NCBI GenBank assembly: GCA_003864495.1
Contig: ML133473.1
Span: 124,001-188,000 of the forward strand
From: Nemopilema nomurai
Lineage: Eukaryota; Cnidaria; Scyphozoa; Rhizostomeae; Rhizostomatidae
DNA length: 64,000 nucleotides
Direction: 5' to 3'
Under the pieces are notes generated by a model. That model saw only the letters and a program-made list of their open reading frames with translations, was not told the DNA's origin and did not search any database. Each line of letters opens with the position of its first letter. Positions within the stretch are counted from its first letter, which is position 1. Shown one piece after another: positions 50,915 to 61,872 of the stretch. The translations under genes were made by a program, and so were the position numbers.

Positions 50915-53900
50915 ATGGCGGAAAACAAGAAACCCGAGGTTAGGAGTCTGGATGATATTTTGGAGAAACGCCTGAATCCCGAAGAGCTGCAAGAGGCAAA
51001 TCGACTTTTATATGGAAGACCACATAGGTAGCTGCATAAGATTACGAATTGAGCAATTTCATACTCATTGGCTGTAGTAATTGTTAATTGAAAATACCTA
51101 ACATGTTCTTCAGATTGTTTCGATGCCATTCGTGGAAATTCGGGCCCGTAGCCTTTGTTTTACTGAAGAACCTGCAAAATGAAGTAAATTGTAAAGAGTA
51201 ATGCAAGTAAATTGTAAAGAGTAATGCAAGTAAATTGTAAAGAGTAATGCAGGTCAAAGAATGATTGGCCTTGCATCTAATTTGAATCTTGCTTTCAGAA
51301 GAGAGGTGTTTTTATGTCTACCTGTTATGAATTAAATTTAAGCATGAAGTGGGAAATATCTGATGATTGCATTAAGCATTGAACTAAGTGTAACTGCTAA
51401 GCAATCTGCAAATATGAATAAAAGCTATATCATAAAATTCCTTCCTCTTGATCTTGGGAAGAAAAAAATCCACCCTCATGTTAAAGGAAAATTCTGCTGA
51501 TTAATAGTGTTTTATTATTTCTTAAAAGTGAGCTGGAGCTTACTCCCAAAGCCAAGGAAATAGCAATATCAAAGAAATTTGCTATCGCTGGGTACAAGAT
51601 CAGTGCTGGTGCAGAACAGCTGAGAGCCCCTAGAATTGTCCGGATTGGAGCTATCCAGAATGAATCAATTTTGCCAACGGATGCCCCTGTTTCTGAGCAG
51701 GTAATTTGTAACTTTGCAAAAGGCATCTAATCTATTATTTTATATGCTGATTAGTCATATTTTACCATTTTAAACTTTCTGTTTGACAGATTACAGCATT
51801 TCACAACAGGATAAAGGAAATTGCAGAAGCTGCAGCCGAATCCAATGTCAACATTCTTTGTCTTCAAGAAGCATGGAGTAATTCAATTTCTATTTTAATA
51901 TCAGCTATGATAGTTTTTTCTAATTTACAATTTTAAATTAGCTAAGGCATTTTTCAAAAGTTAACATTTTTATGAGAGTTTTTTTTTACATAAATAGTGC
52001 CATAGTTGCATCTATCTTTTCAAGAATGCAATTGGAGTTGTGTTTGAATTAAATGTAGATTGATTTGCCCTAAGAAATAAAAATTTGTTTAAATAAATGT
52101 TAGTATTTTGAGGATGGATTTTATGGTTACCTTATCTTTTTTCTGCTAGCAATGCCCTTTGCTTTCTGCACAAGAGAGAAACAGCCTTGGACTGAATTTG
52201 CTGAATCTGCAAGACAGGCCAAACTACAAGAATGCTGCAGGAGGTAATGCCTGTCTGGGCCTTCTCTTCTCAAGACCAAATAGGCCTTTTGTAGATATAC
52301 TCTCTAGTTCTTAATTGTAGGAGGAGTCTAATATTGTAGGGGGGTTGCATAATAAATTGCAATCTTAGAGTTTTTGAAATTTTTATAAAAAAATGAGGGG
52401 GGAGGGATGTATTTTAGCATGAAATACATATGTAGGGAGGTATTAATAAATGGAAATGGGTATGCAAAATATCTGATAAAAGTTTACCTCCCTCCCCCGT
52501 CTCCTCTACAATTAGGAATTTGAGAGTATCTCACCTGATATTTCTACTCTTGAAAGCTTTTAATGCTGTCTATTTAGACATTTTGAAGCATTATTTATTT
52601 TCTTTATTTGTTTGCAAGAAACGTCAAAGTAGAGAGGGAAACTATTTTTATATGAAACTCTATTTGTTCTTGCTATTATTTTCCTATTTTTGCAGTTTTT
52701 CATTTCTTTTCATATTATTTCTTTTCATACTAATTCTTTTCTTGAAATTATTCATTGTCGCTATTTAGATGGCGAAGCAGTATAACATGGTAATAATTTC
52801 TCCGATCCTTGAAAGAGATGAAGTCCATCAAGGCGTCTTGTGGAATACTGCTGGTATGAACTACTGCTGCTTTCATTACATAAAGAAATGATTGGTAAAA
52901 TATTCTAAATGATTAATAAGATGTCCAGCCAGTATAGTTATTCTTTACGAAAAGCTGACCCATTGACCAAAATTGAAATTTTGAAGCCTAAAGAAAATCA
53001 ACTGGTTCTAAGGGTCATAAGCATTTGTAATTTTGATGTTTTGTTTATTTTCTAGTTGTCAGTATCTAAATGTCTACATTATATACCGATTGGAAATGAA
53101 CCATTGTATTGATGCTAAATAAAACATTTTGCAATCATCAGGATGCTATTTGTATCCTTATATTGAGTTTCTTTTGCAAAGGTGGCTTATTTTCTGATCT
53201 CTTCTCCAATTTTTTAAGATTGTTGCAGGTTGGACCTGTAGCAAAGTGTATTTTTTAGTTATACAATAAATTGCTCTGTTAGTTGATCTTTAAGTATGTA
53301 GTGGCTATGTTACTTAGTGAATATGTTTTTCCTCAGTTGTGATATCGAACAGTGGAAATGTCATTGGAAAATCAAGAAAGAACCACATACCCAGAGTTGG
53401 TGACTTCAATGAGGTAAGAGTTTTACATGCATTACCTTTCATTGTCTTTCAGTGTGAAGGTACAATATTGGTGCAGTGGGGTATTTTCATATTCCTTTTT
53501 CCTATTTGTATTCCAAGTTCCTATTTCCTAACTAGTAATGAATAATTCTTATGTATTTCCCTGTTTCATTAGCAATAGCTATAAGATTTTTTTCACAAGC
53601 AAGTTTTATCTTGTCTTTGATTTTATTTTTTTAAGTCCACTTATTACATGGAAGGAAACACAGGACATCCAGTTTTTGAGACACAGTTTGGTGAGTTTGT
53701 TCTAAAGTTCAGTAATGTCATATTCAATTTACTCGAAATTGCACCAGAAAGTGTCAAAAATCACCAACACATCACAAGAGCTGCAAACTGCTGTCAGTAT
53801 AACACCACCAATTTTAAATTAAGAGATCTAAAAGGTCACCTTCCTTTTTACATTCTCATTCAAAAAGGTATCTGTCTCTTTTATTTTGGAGTTAGCTGAG

Positions 53901-56900
53901 CTCTTAATAAAGATTGATTGGAGAGTGTTTGATTTTAGAAGGCACTATTACTTTGTTAGGCTTTGATATTTTCATTAGCCTGGCTGAAATCCAGAAAGTT
54001 GGAAGTAAAACCTGGTTATATTTGCTTTGAAACAAATCATAGAAAATACATCAGAAGATAAATTATAATTGTAATTATGCAAGTTGTCATATATCATTTG
54101 AGCACTGGAAGACTCTACAAAGTAGCAGAGGTGATTGGTTTGCCTGCAGAGAGCAATGCTATTGTTGTCTTTCTTTGTAGTAAAACAAACTTGATTTTTA
54201 CGTAATGTTTTCTATATTTGGTAAGTTCACCAATTATCTACAACAATGATCTTAATCATATCATAGGAAAGATTGGAATAAACATATGTTATGGAAGGCA
54301 TCACCCTCTTAATTGGCTTATGTTTGCTATCAATGGAGCTGAAATTGTTTTCAATCCTTCAGCGACTGTTGGCTCTTTGAGGTATAATTAATTTAATTTC
54401 ATTAGTGTAATAATAGGTATGAATTTAGCTGTTAATGAATTTCACCTTTTACAATGAGTTAACTAATTTGTTATTACTTGCTGAAATTTAATGTTGTTGT
54501 TGAAAGCTTCTACAAATTTAGCTGTTAATGAATTTCATCATTTATGTTTGTTTACAATGTGTTAACTAATTTTTTATTACTTGCTGAAATTTTGTGTTGA
54601 TGTTGGAAGTTTCCGCAAATTGATTTTTTTGTACAATTTTAGTAAGGGAATCAATTAATGAAAGCCTTGCTTCATGTTATTTATCTATGAAAAATTTCAG
54701 TTGGAAGTATATGGGTGACAGATCAAACAAAGAATACCATTCACTGGGCTAATAATGTATTTTAGAATACCATTCACCAAGAAGCATAACAATATAATAT
54801 TTCCTAGAATTCAAGATAAGGCTTGGCTTATAGGACCTTGTGTATTAGGTTTCCCCTTTTTATGTGAACTGTAGTGGCATTATACACACATTATGAAGTT
54901 TTTTGTTATAAAATTCATTCAATATCATTTTGTATTAAACAGTGAACCATTGTGGCCTATAGAAGCAAGATGTGCATCCATTGCTAATGGCTATTTTTCC
55001 GTGGCTATCAACAGAGTGGGAACAGTAAGCATTACTTGGTTTTGTAAAATGCATTGCATGACAGGTGTATTGACTAGTAGATCAATTTATACAATTGGAT
55101 ATCATTGGTGGTGCTCATTGAAGAATATCACACATTTTCCCTTGAAAATCATCTGGCATAACTTCCTTCTATCTGTCATATGCCTAGATGTTGCATGATA
55201 AGGATGAAATTGTCTAGGGTTGTCAGGATAGAAGGGCCAAAGTATTGTTATCATTTATTTGCTTCAATTTTACAGTTCCCTTTGGCCAGAACTAGTATGT
55301 CTTTAAAAAGCCACTTCACTTAAAGCCTTAAGTTTAAAACTTTTTTGGTGACTTAAAATAATCATTTCATATTCTTAGGAATATTTCCCCAATGAATTTA
55401 CATCAGCTGATGGAAAGAGTGGTATGATTTTTATGATAATCATTATTTTAAACATTCTTTTTGGGAGGTCTAGGTACAAATTAATGTGTAAGGCGAACAA
55501 ATTCCTCCTACATAATCTTAGTATCAAAGTCATTAGGTTCTACTGTTACTTGTACATAACTCTTACCCGAAAGTCTAAAAAAAGGCTTTAACTTTGTTGT
55601 ATTACTATTTTTGTATTTTTGTGATATTGGAAATGCCTTTAGTGAAGTTATTTTTTTCTTTGCTGGAGTTGCTTAATTTTGTCTTAGTTTGTCTCAAAAA
55701 GTGTGTGAGATCATGTAGTGCCTACTTTAGTAAAAGGTTTGCCATCAAGTCTTGACACTAATGAAGCCAGTTAAATAGTAGGGCTTAATTTGCTTTTCCT
55801 GGACTTTCCATTAAAGGTATTTTGAGTTGAAACCCGAAGGACAAAATCTCCTTTCATTGTACATTTGCTAATTCTTATGTTTTTTTGCTAATCATTTAAG
55901 ATTTCTTTTTCAGCCCATAAAGATTTTGGAAATTTTTATGGTAAGGGTAGTGAGAAATTTTTATTTTTGAAAATCACTGGCTATTAAAATTTTTTCAGAT
56001 GTTTGGCAGCTTTAAATATTTTATTTCCATTGTCATTTTTCAAAGAGCTAGTAATTTGATCTGACTTTTTTAATTCAGAGAAAATGGCCCTGTTAGTTTT
56101 TGTTCCTCAGCCTCTTTTATCTGCTGTGGTGTTTTTCAGGTTCAAGTTATGTTGCAGCTCCAGACGGCTCTCGTACCAAGGTACCAAGATATTTGTGTTA
56201 CTCTGTGATATATGTGCTATTGAGCAGGAATGGCAATTTTTATTTCTTGAAGATTCTTTAGATAGGACTCTATGAGTATTGATTCATCCCTTTTAGTTGG
56301 TAGAGGAAGTGCTACAAATAAATATTATATAAATCATGTTAAAATTGTTAATGGTTATCAAAGGTTTATCATTGATCAAAGTGACCATGTTTGTTGGTTA
56401 TTGATGACAGAAAATAAACTGAGCAACAGATTTGAAGAAATAGCTGATTGTGCTGAGAGAAGACAATACAAGGGACAAACATATTACAGTGTCTCAAACT
56501 GTTCTTTAAAAAATTTGAGGAGTCTTCTCCTTTTGAGCTTCAATGGCTAATGCACCAATCGAGAGACATTTAAGATTTAGGACAAAACACTAAAATACCT
56601 AAGATATTACTTTGTTTTATAGTCTCTCATGCTAACATTGACTCAGTTACTGTAAACTGTTAGTAGTGTAGTATTCACAGACATGAGGTAGTTGCCTATA
56701 GCGAAATAAGCTCTTGACTGATAAGCTTTATCAAATAGTTTGCATTAAAAAGGGCCTCATGACGATGAGACAAAAGAAAAAAGCAATAGATGAAAATTGA
56801 GTGTGTCACAGTATGGGATACGCCCAGGGGCGCATGAAGCATCTAAAAAGTGGGGTCCCGATCAAAAAGAGGCCCATGGCCAATCCTATTTTTGGACTTG

Positions 56901-59534
56901 GAAGGCACACTGGCAGAATCACCATTGATTTCGAAAGGGACAGTTTTTCATGGTTTGCTAAAAAGTGGGGGGGGGGGGGCGTGGCCCTTCTGGCCCCTTT
57001 TCCTACTTCACTGGATTCGCCCATTGATTTTCGTATGAGTTTGGTTTATTTAAGCCAGCAAGTACAAGACGCAGCCCTTAACCGACAGAAGGTAAAAAAT
57101 CTCTTCCCAATTGGGATAGGTTGTCGACAAGCTGTGTTTCATTTTTCATTGCAGCTGGAATTAACACCAAAACATTTGACGTCTAAAGCGGTTTGTCACG
57201 AAAGCTTCTCGCCTCGCGCTTATTTTAACGACAAAATCACATAATACCAAATCACTTTAGAACGGCGTTAGCTGTTTTTCAGACTACTGGGTTTTTAATT
57301 GCACTAACGCACTATAATCATCATTAAGTGTTATTATGTCGTTTAAAGACGGATCACGTTCTTGTCAGTTTTTTTAATTAATATTCCTTGATTTTACACG
57401 ATAGGGGCTGCCTAGAAACGAAGATGGTCTCCTCATCACTGAAGTTGATCTGAACATGTGTCAGCAAGTAAAGGATAAATGGGGCTTTCAGGTTTGGAAT
57501 TCGTGTTTTAATGTTGGATTTTATGACATGCAAATCGCCTTAAATAATGGCACACCTGGTCTCGGATGTCTTTGCTTAAAGGAGTCGAAAAGAAAGGATC
57601 CAAGTCAGATATTTAAGCTTGTCCCGTTTCAACTAAAAACTGATCCGGTCGTTTTTTGAAACATAGTCTAACCGAAGGCGGGGCTTTGATTTTATCAACT
57701 TCAAGCCACAAGGGACTATGAATTGTCATCCGAAATCGAGAGACAAGCGTGAACTTGAATTTGAGAACTATTAAACTTTTGTTTTGGAACAGACAGTGCA
57801 GTTGTGTGGATTTGTCTGGGTTGAAGAAATTCCGCGAATCATATTCTAAGTTGCCCTGGGGGAAAATTCTATTTTTGATATGCAAAAGCTACTAAAATCT
57901 CACCCGTTGCTATAGGATTCAAAATTGCGATTTGCATTCTTCTGTTCGGAGAGGAGGATTCATTCATTAGCAAGTCGTGCTTCTAGACAGAAATGTCTAA
58001 GAGGTAAAATGCTGAATGCATGGTTTAGAAGCGCAAGTGATCAGTGAAAAAAAATAATTGATTGAAGGAAGTAACTATATCTATAGAATTGATAGCTTCA
58101 ATTGAGGGTTGACTTTGACGAAAATTGCTTTTCAACAGCAGTGCCCGGAGCTAGTATTTCGTGTATCATTATGATTGGTAATTCTAGTATGAACCAGACA
58201 TTGAAGAACCAGATATTTAATGTGAGGCCTCAAAATTACAGAATTCCGTTGTTCTAGTAGACACGACTGTGAGAGGGTGTTTTTAGAAAAGAAGCTATTT
58301 TGCGATTGGAACTATTCCATACCTGTCTGGATTAAAAAAGAAATGACTCGAGCCTTCTAACGCCCTGGTCATAACTTTCCAAGCCAGCTAAAAGGTCAAA
58401 AGAGAGCACCAATCTAGGGAGCTTTTGTCACGTCCTTGGATTCTCTTTCGCCTTCTGCCTGCGTCACTTCAACTAATAAGTGAAACGCTATTGTGGAAAC
58501 AGTCCGATAAGATGCACGTTGGTGGGTTGTTTCAGACCACGGTGTAAATTCCTCGCTAATTCAACAAAGGCTTACACTATGAGGATCATATCTTGGGTGT
58601 GGCTGTTCAGAATCAATGCTAATTATATTTGTCTAGAAAGCGGTTTGTCTACAAAACTCTGACAGTTAACAAATAGCGTGTGCGTTTTCGATTATTTTGC
58701 TGTAGAGTTTCGTAATAAACAAAGGAAAAGGTCCACAAATTCCACCTCCTTAATTGCGAAATTATTGAAATTTAAATAGATAGGCAAGACGCACAGTGTC
58801 AAACCACAGCTTAACACTTTAACTGTATCACTTTCTGAAAGGTTAAAATGGAAAACTTCGTGGTTTGAATTGCGAAAACGCTCAGATCAGTTAGCTTGTA
58901 CAAAGCAAAGGCCCTTAGCAGTCAGAGCCAAAGCAGTCGTTGACATTGATAAGCAGGCCTGCGCAGAAAAGAAGGTGGATCAAAGCGGGGTGTGAAAGAG
59001 GGGTGTGAAAGAGGGGTGTGAAAGAGGGGTGTGGAAACCCGAATTTTCCATTTTCCATGGATCGGCTGTTCTCAAATTTCCCCCTCTCTCCTTCTCTCCT
59101 TCAACACGAAGACCATTTCATTTCAGTGACTATCGACACCCTTTTATCACATCAAGTGACACATTCATGTTGCCAATCAAATGGTCATAATTTCAGCTTC
59201 TGACGCAATGTTATGAAATATCAAAATGGAAAATATTTCAAAAGCTGTTTCTTTACGGTTGGCAACAATCCAACGTCATAGCATTCGAGATCTTGAAATT
59301 TGCAGACATGAACTGTTTTTCTTTCTTGATAAGTTAGGTGCTATTAAGTACTTTTTCTTTCGGGGGTTTTCCCAATGCAGTTGCCTTTTCCTCCTTCGGC
59401 CTTGGTCTAAGCAAATGCAAATAAATGCGATTCTCCGTTTCTTTTAGATGACTCAAAGACTTCCACTCTACGCTGAGGGCCTAAGAAAGGCCATAGAAGA
59501 GGATTTCAAACCACAGATCATAAAGGAGCAGTGA
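50915..59534 (+). CDS. UPB1: UPB1, beta-ureidopropionase, 14 exons
   Basis: Carbon-nitrogen hydrolase of the last step of pyrimidine breakdown, converting N-carbamoyl-beta-alanine to beta-alanine. Exons: 50915-51027, 51529-51700, 51790-51877, 52150-52243, 52769-52853, 53337-53413, 53636-53690, 54267-54381, 54943-55024, 55379-55421, 55914-55940, 56140-56180, 57405-57491, 59448-59534. They sum to 1166 bases, one short of 389 codons. The missing base is at the exon 4/5 junction: exon 4 ends in phase 2, but exon 5 ([20 protein letters not shown]) needs phase 0. Counting that residue, the catalytic triad is Glu122 (CLQEAWTMPFAF), Lys199 ([15 protein letters not shown]) and Cys236 ([12 protein letters not shown]). 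Other blocks are [26 protein letters not shown] and [12 protein letters not shown]. The Met codon at 50915 fits the family start. Confidence 0.95.
51184..51252 (+). repeat. 23-bp tandem repeat, three copies, UPB1 intron 1
   Basis: Three consecutive units of GTAAATTGTAAAGAGTAATG plus CAA; the copies are nearly identical, with one base different at the end of the third. Confidence 0.95.
54422..54619 (+). repeat. Tandem duplication of about 95 bp, UPB1 intron 8
   Basis: Copy 1 (54422-54514) and copy 2 (54515-about 54619) both start AATTTAGCTGTTAATGAATT. Both continue through GTTAACTAATTT...TTATTACTTGCTGAAAT to a TTG(T/A)TGTTG...AAG segment. Copy 2 has about 12 extra bases (TTTATGTTTGTT) and scattered substitutions. 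Confidence 0.85.
58988..59033 (+). repeat. 13-bp tandem repeat, 3.5 copies, UPB1 intron 13
   Basis: Consecutive units of GGGTGTGAAAGAG in the 1.96-kb intron before the last UPB1 exon. The rest of this intron and of intron 12 (56181-57404) shows nothing I recognise, apart from a G10-type run near 56966. Confidence 0.95.
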
Positions 59535-60193
59535 TTTTTTACCAGACAAAATTTAATTGAATGCATTCCCATTTTGACATATATTAGCAGTTGTTTACAT
59601 TAAATTGCAAAGCTAAGATCTCGGTTTTTTGTAGTGCTTCTGTGAAGACTTCCTGGCGCTCCAATCTAAGCAACTTGAAACATGTTCTCCTTTGCTGGGA
59701 TTTATTCTTCACCAACATAACCATCATGGTCACAATCACCACTGCCATCATTGTGTGTCAAATCGTTTCGTGTCGTCTCAAGCCAGACACACAGCATCCT
59801 ATGAAGGAAGCTCGGTTCTACCTGCATTTGGGCTCTAGTAGGTGTGCAGTCGTTCTGGCTTGCGTCGTGCCATAAAATTGGCTGTCGCCTCATAAAACAG
59901 CCTACTTCGATTAAAGCGAAGCAAATGGTCTCCACACACCTCGTGCCACCAACAGGCAGTTAAGGAGGATGCCAGCAACAGGCAGTTAAGGAGACTCGTA
60001 CGGCTCCTTACGCCAAGGAAGCTCTTTGTTTATTGATGGAAAGGGCGTGTCTTCTGTTGATCGTAGCATGATTCGCCCTGGCCTGACCTGTTCTACGTTC
60101 TTGAACCTGCTGCCTGATTTGTTGGCTTCACTGACCACGTTCCTTTCGAGGGCGTCCTTCGAAGGGTCCTTCTACAGATCCCTTCTACTGAAC

Positions 60194-60683
60194 ATGGAGG
60201 TTATCAAACGTCGTGAAATATCATACAAGAAGCATCTGGAAATTATCTTTTATAAAAATAATGGTAAAAGCTACCAAGAAACTGCATCAATTGTGGGCTG
60301 CTCAAAGAATGCAGATTTCGCTGTATGCAAATAGTTCTTTAAATTTAGAGCCGTGAAAGATTTGCCAAGGGTTGGCAGACCGAAGAAGTTCCAGACGCCA
60401 AGACATGAAAGGTCTTTATTGAGAGATCAAAAAACAGGATACATCTCAATTAATTTGCTAAAAGGTCAAAGCGCAGAGGTTTCAAATTCTGATAATTAAT
60501 TGTATTAAATAAAAAGGGCTGCAATTTTGAAACTTGTTGATGCTTTTACTGCGTTATTTAGACCATTTTAAAGGATACTAGGAGTGTTTCAAAAGATATA
60601 CATTTTTTGATCGCCTTAAAATGTTTTCATTCGCCAGAAGATTCGCAACTTCGAATCGTCCCAAGACTTTTTGAACGGCAGTG
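60194..60683 (+). mobile_element. Degenerate Tc1/mariner-type element with transposase N-terminus
   Basis: From ATG 60194 the frame has a Tc1-like helix-turn-helix start (GKSYQETASIVGCSKNADFA). It hits an in-frame TAG at 60332-60334, then continues FFKFRAVKDLPRVGRPKKFQ, the GRPR-like linker typical of Tc1 transposases, to about 60480. The DDE domain is missing. At 60657-60683, TCGTCCCAAGACTTTTTGAA followed by CGGCAGTG and TA resembles a Tc1 3' terminal repeat. I could not find the matching 5' end. Confidence 0.6.
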
Positions 60684-61808
60684 TAGATCCCTTCTATTGA
60701 CGCCTCAGCTGTCGCGTATCTTCTCTTAAGGTTGAGCTTATAATTGCCAAAGCATAAGACAGTGTGAGACTGCGCCTTCACATCCTTAATTGATCGTCCT
60801 CTGCACTTTTCGCCATTAATTTCTGAGCTAGCCATTCTTTCATTACGACATTCACGCCTCTTCTTTGAGTCTTGTTATTCTAGGATTCAGAGTCGTTATC
60901 TTTAATAAAATGACTAGAAACAGTTTAGATAAAGATTTCCAGCTAGAATTTGAGCGTCCAAGAGGTGCCTTTGATCTTTAATAATGGTCTTTCATATCTT
61001 TGAGGAAATGTCATCTTGCGGTACCACGGATGATTCGATGAATCGGAGGGATAAACACTTCTTTGTTGACAAATTAACTTTATCGTCATTCCTAATAGCA
61101 TTCTTTTCGTGAGTATTTAGAACAGATTTCTCAATATGCCAACAGCAGCCTTCATATATTTGCCTTTAGTGCTTAGTGGAAAAGCATACTGTTAATTTCT
61201 TGATTGATAATTCTTCAACATTGAATATTAATCAGGAATCATTGGCCAACCGTCAGGGCACTGGAAATCAACGCCAACCTTTTGTTTTTTGTTTCCAATA
61301 GAACTAAGCACCCCAAAAATTAACGCTAGGACATAGGCAAAAGACCGTCCCTATGACATCACAAAAGATTGGGCTGATCGTTGTTACTTTGAGGTAGCTA
61401 AAGGCAATCGTCTCAAACTTATTGCTTGGGGAATTTTGACTCAACAAAGATATTGAAATGTTGCTTGTAGTATGTGGTAGGAATTCCGGTCGTATTCTAT
61501 TTCGAGGGGTCCCTCTTTCTTCAGAACCTGGTTTGCCGCCTTTCCACTGAGCTGGCTTATTGGAGAATTTAGAATATTTTGGCAGCTGCTGTTTTTTATA
61601 GACCCCTCTCGTCGCTAATTTTTGCCCGGCTTCCACACCGGTATTTCAGTTGGTGGACGAAAGCCGGGAGTGCAACCTGCAGATGATGGATAAAAGGAAT
61701 CCAAACCGGCTGAAAGTACCTGGCAATTTCAATGAAACTTTTCTTACGCGTCTCTCATTACACATGATCTGTTCAAATAGGTCACTGAGTCCGCACCTTG
61801 TTAATCCT

Positions 61809-61872
61809 GCACCGTTTTCCCGCACCATGGCTGTCCGCACCGTTTTCCCGCACCATGGCAGTCCGCACCGTT
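61809..61872 (+). repeat. 28-bp tandem repeat, 2.3 copies
   Basis: Units starting GCACCGTTTTCCCGCACCAT; the two full copies differ at one base. No element or gene assigned. Confidence 0.9.

Noticed and set aside
56801..57244. Plus-strand frame of 147 codons in UPB1 intron 12
   Set aside because: It reads through a run of ten or more G bases and has no recognisable domain. It is best explained as chance in a repeat-like sequence.
60578..60835. Minus-strand frame of 85 codons
   Set aside because: It overlaps the Tc1-like 3' terminal repeat and has no conserved motif.
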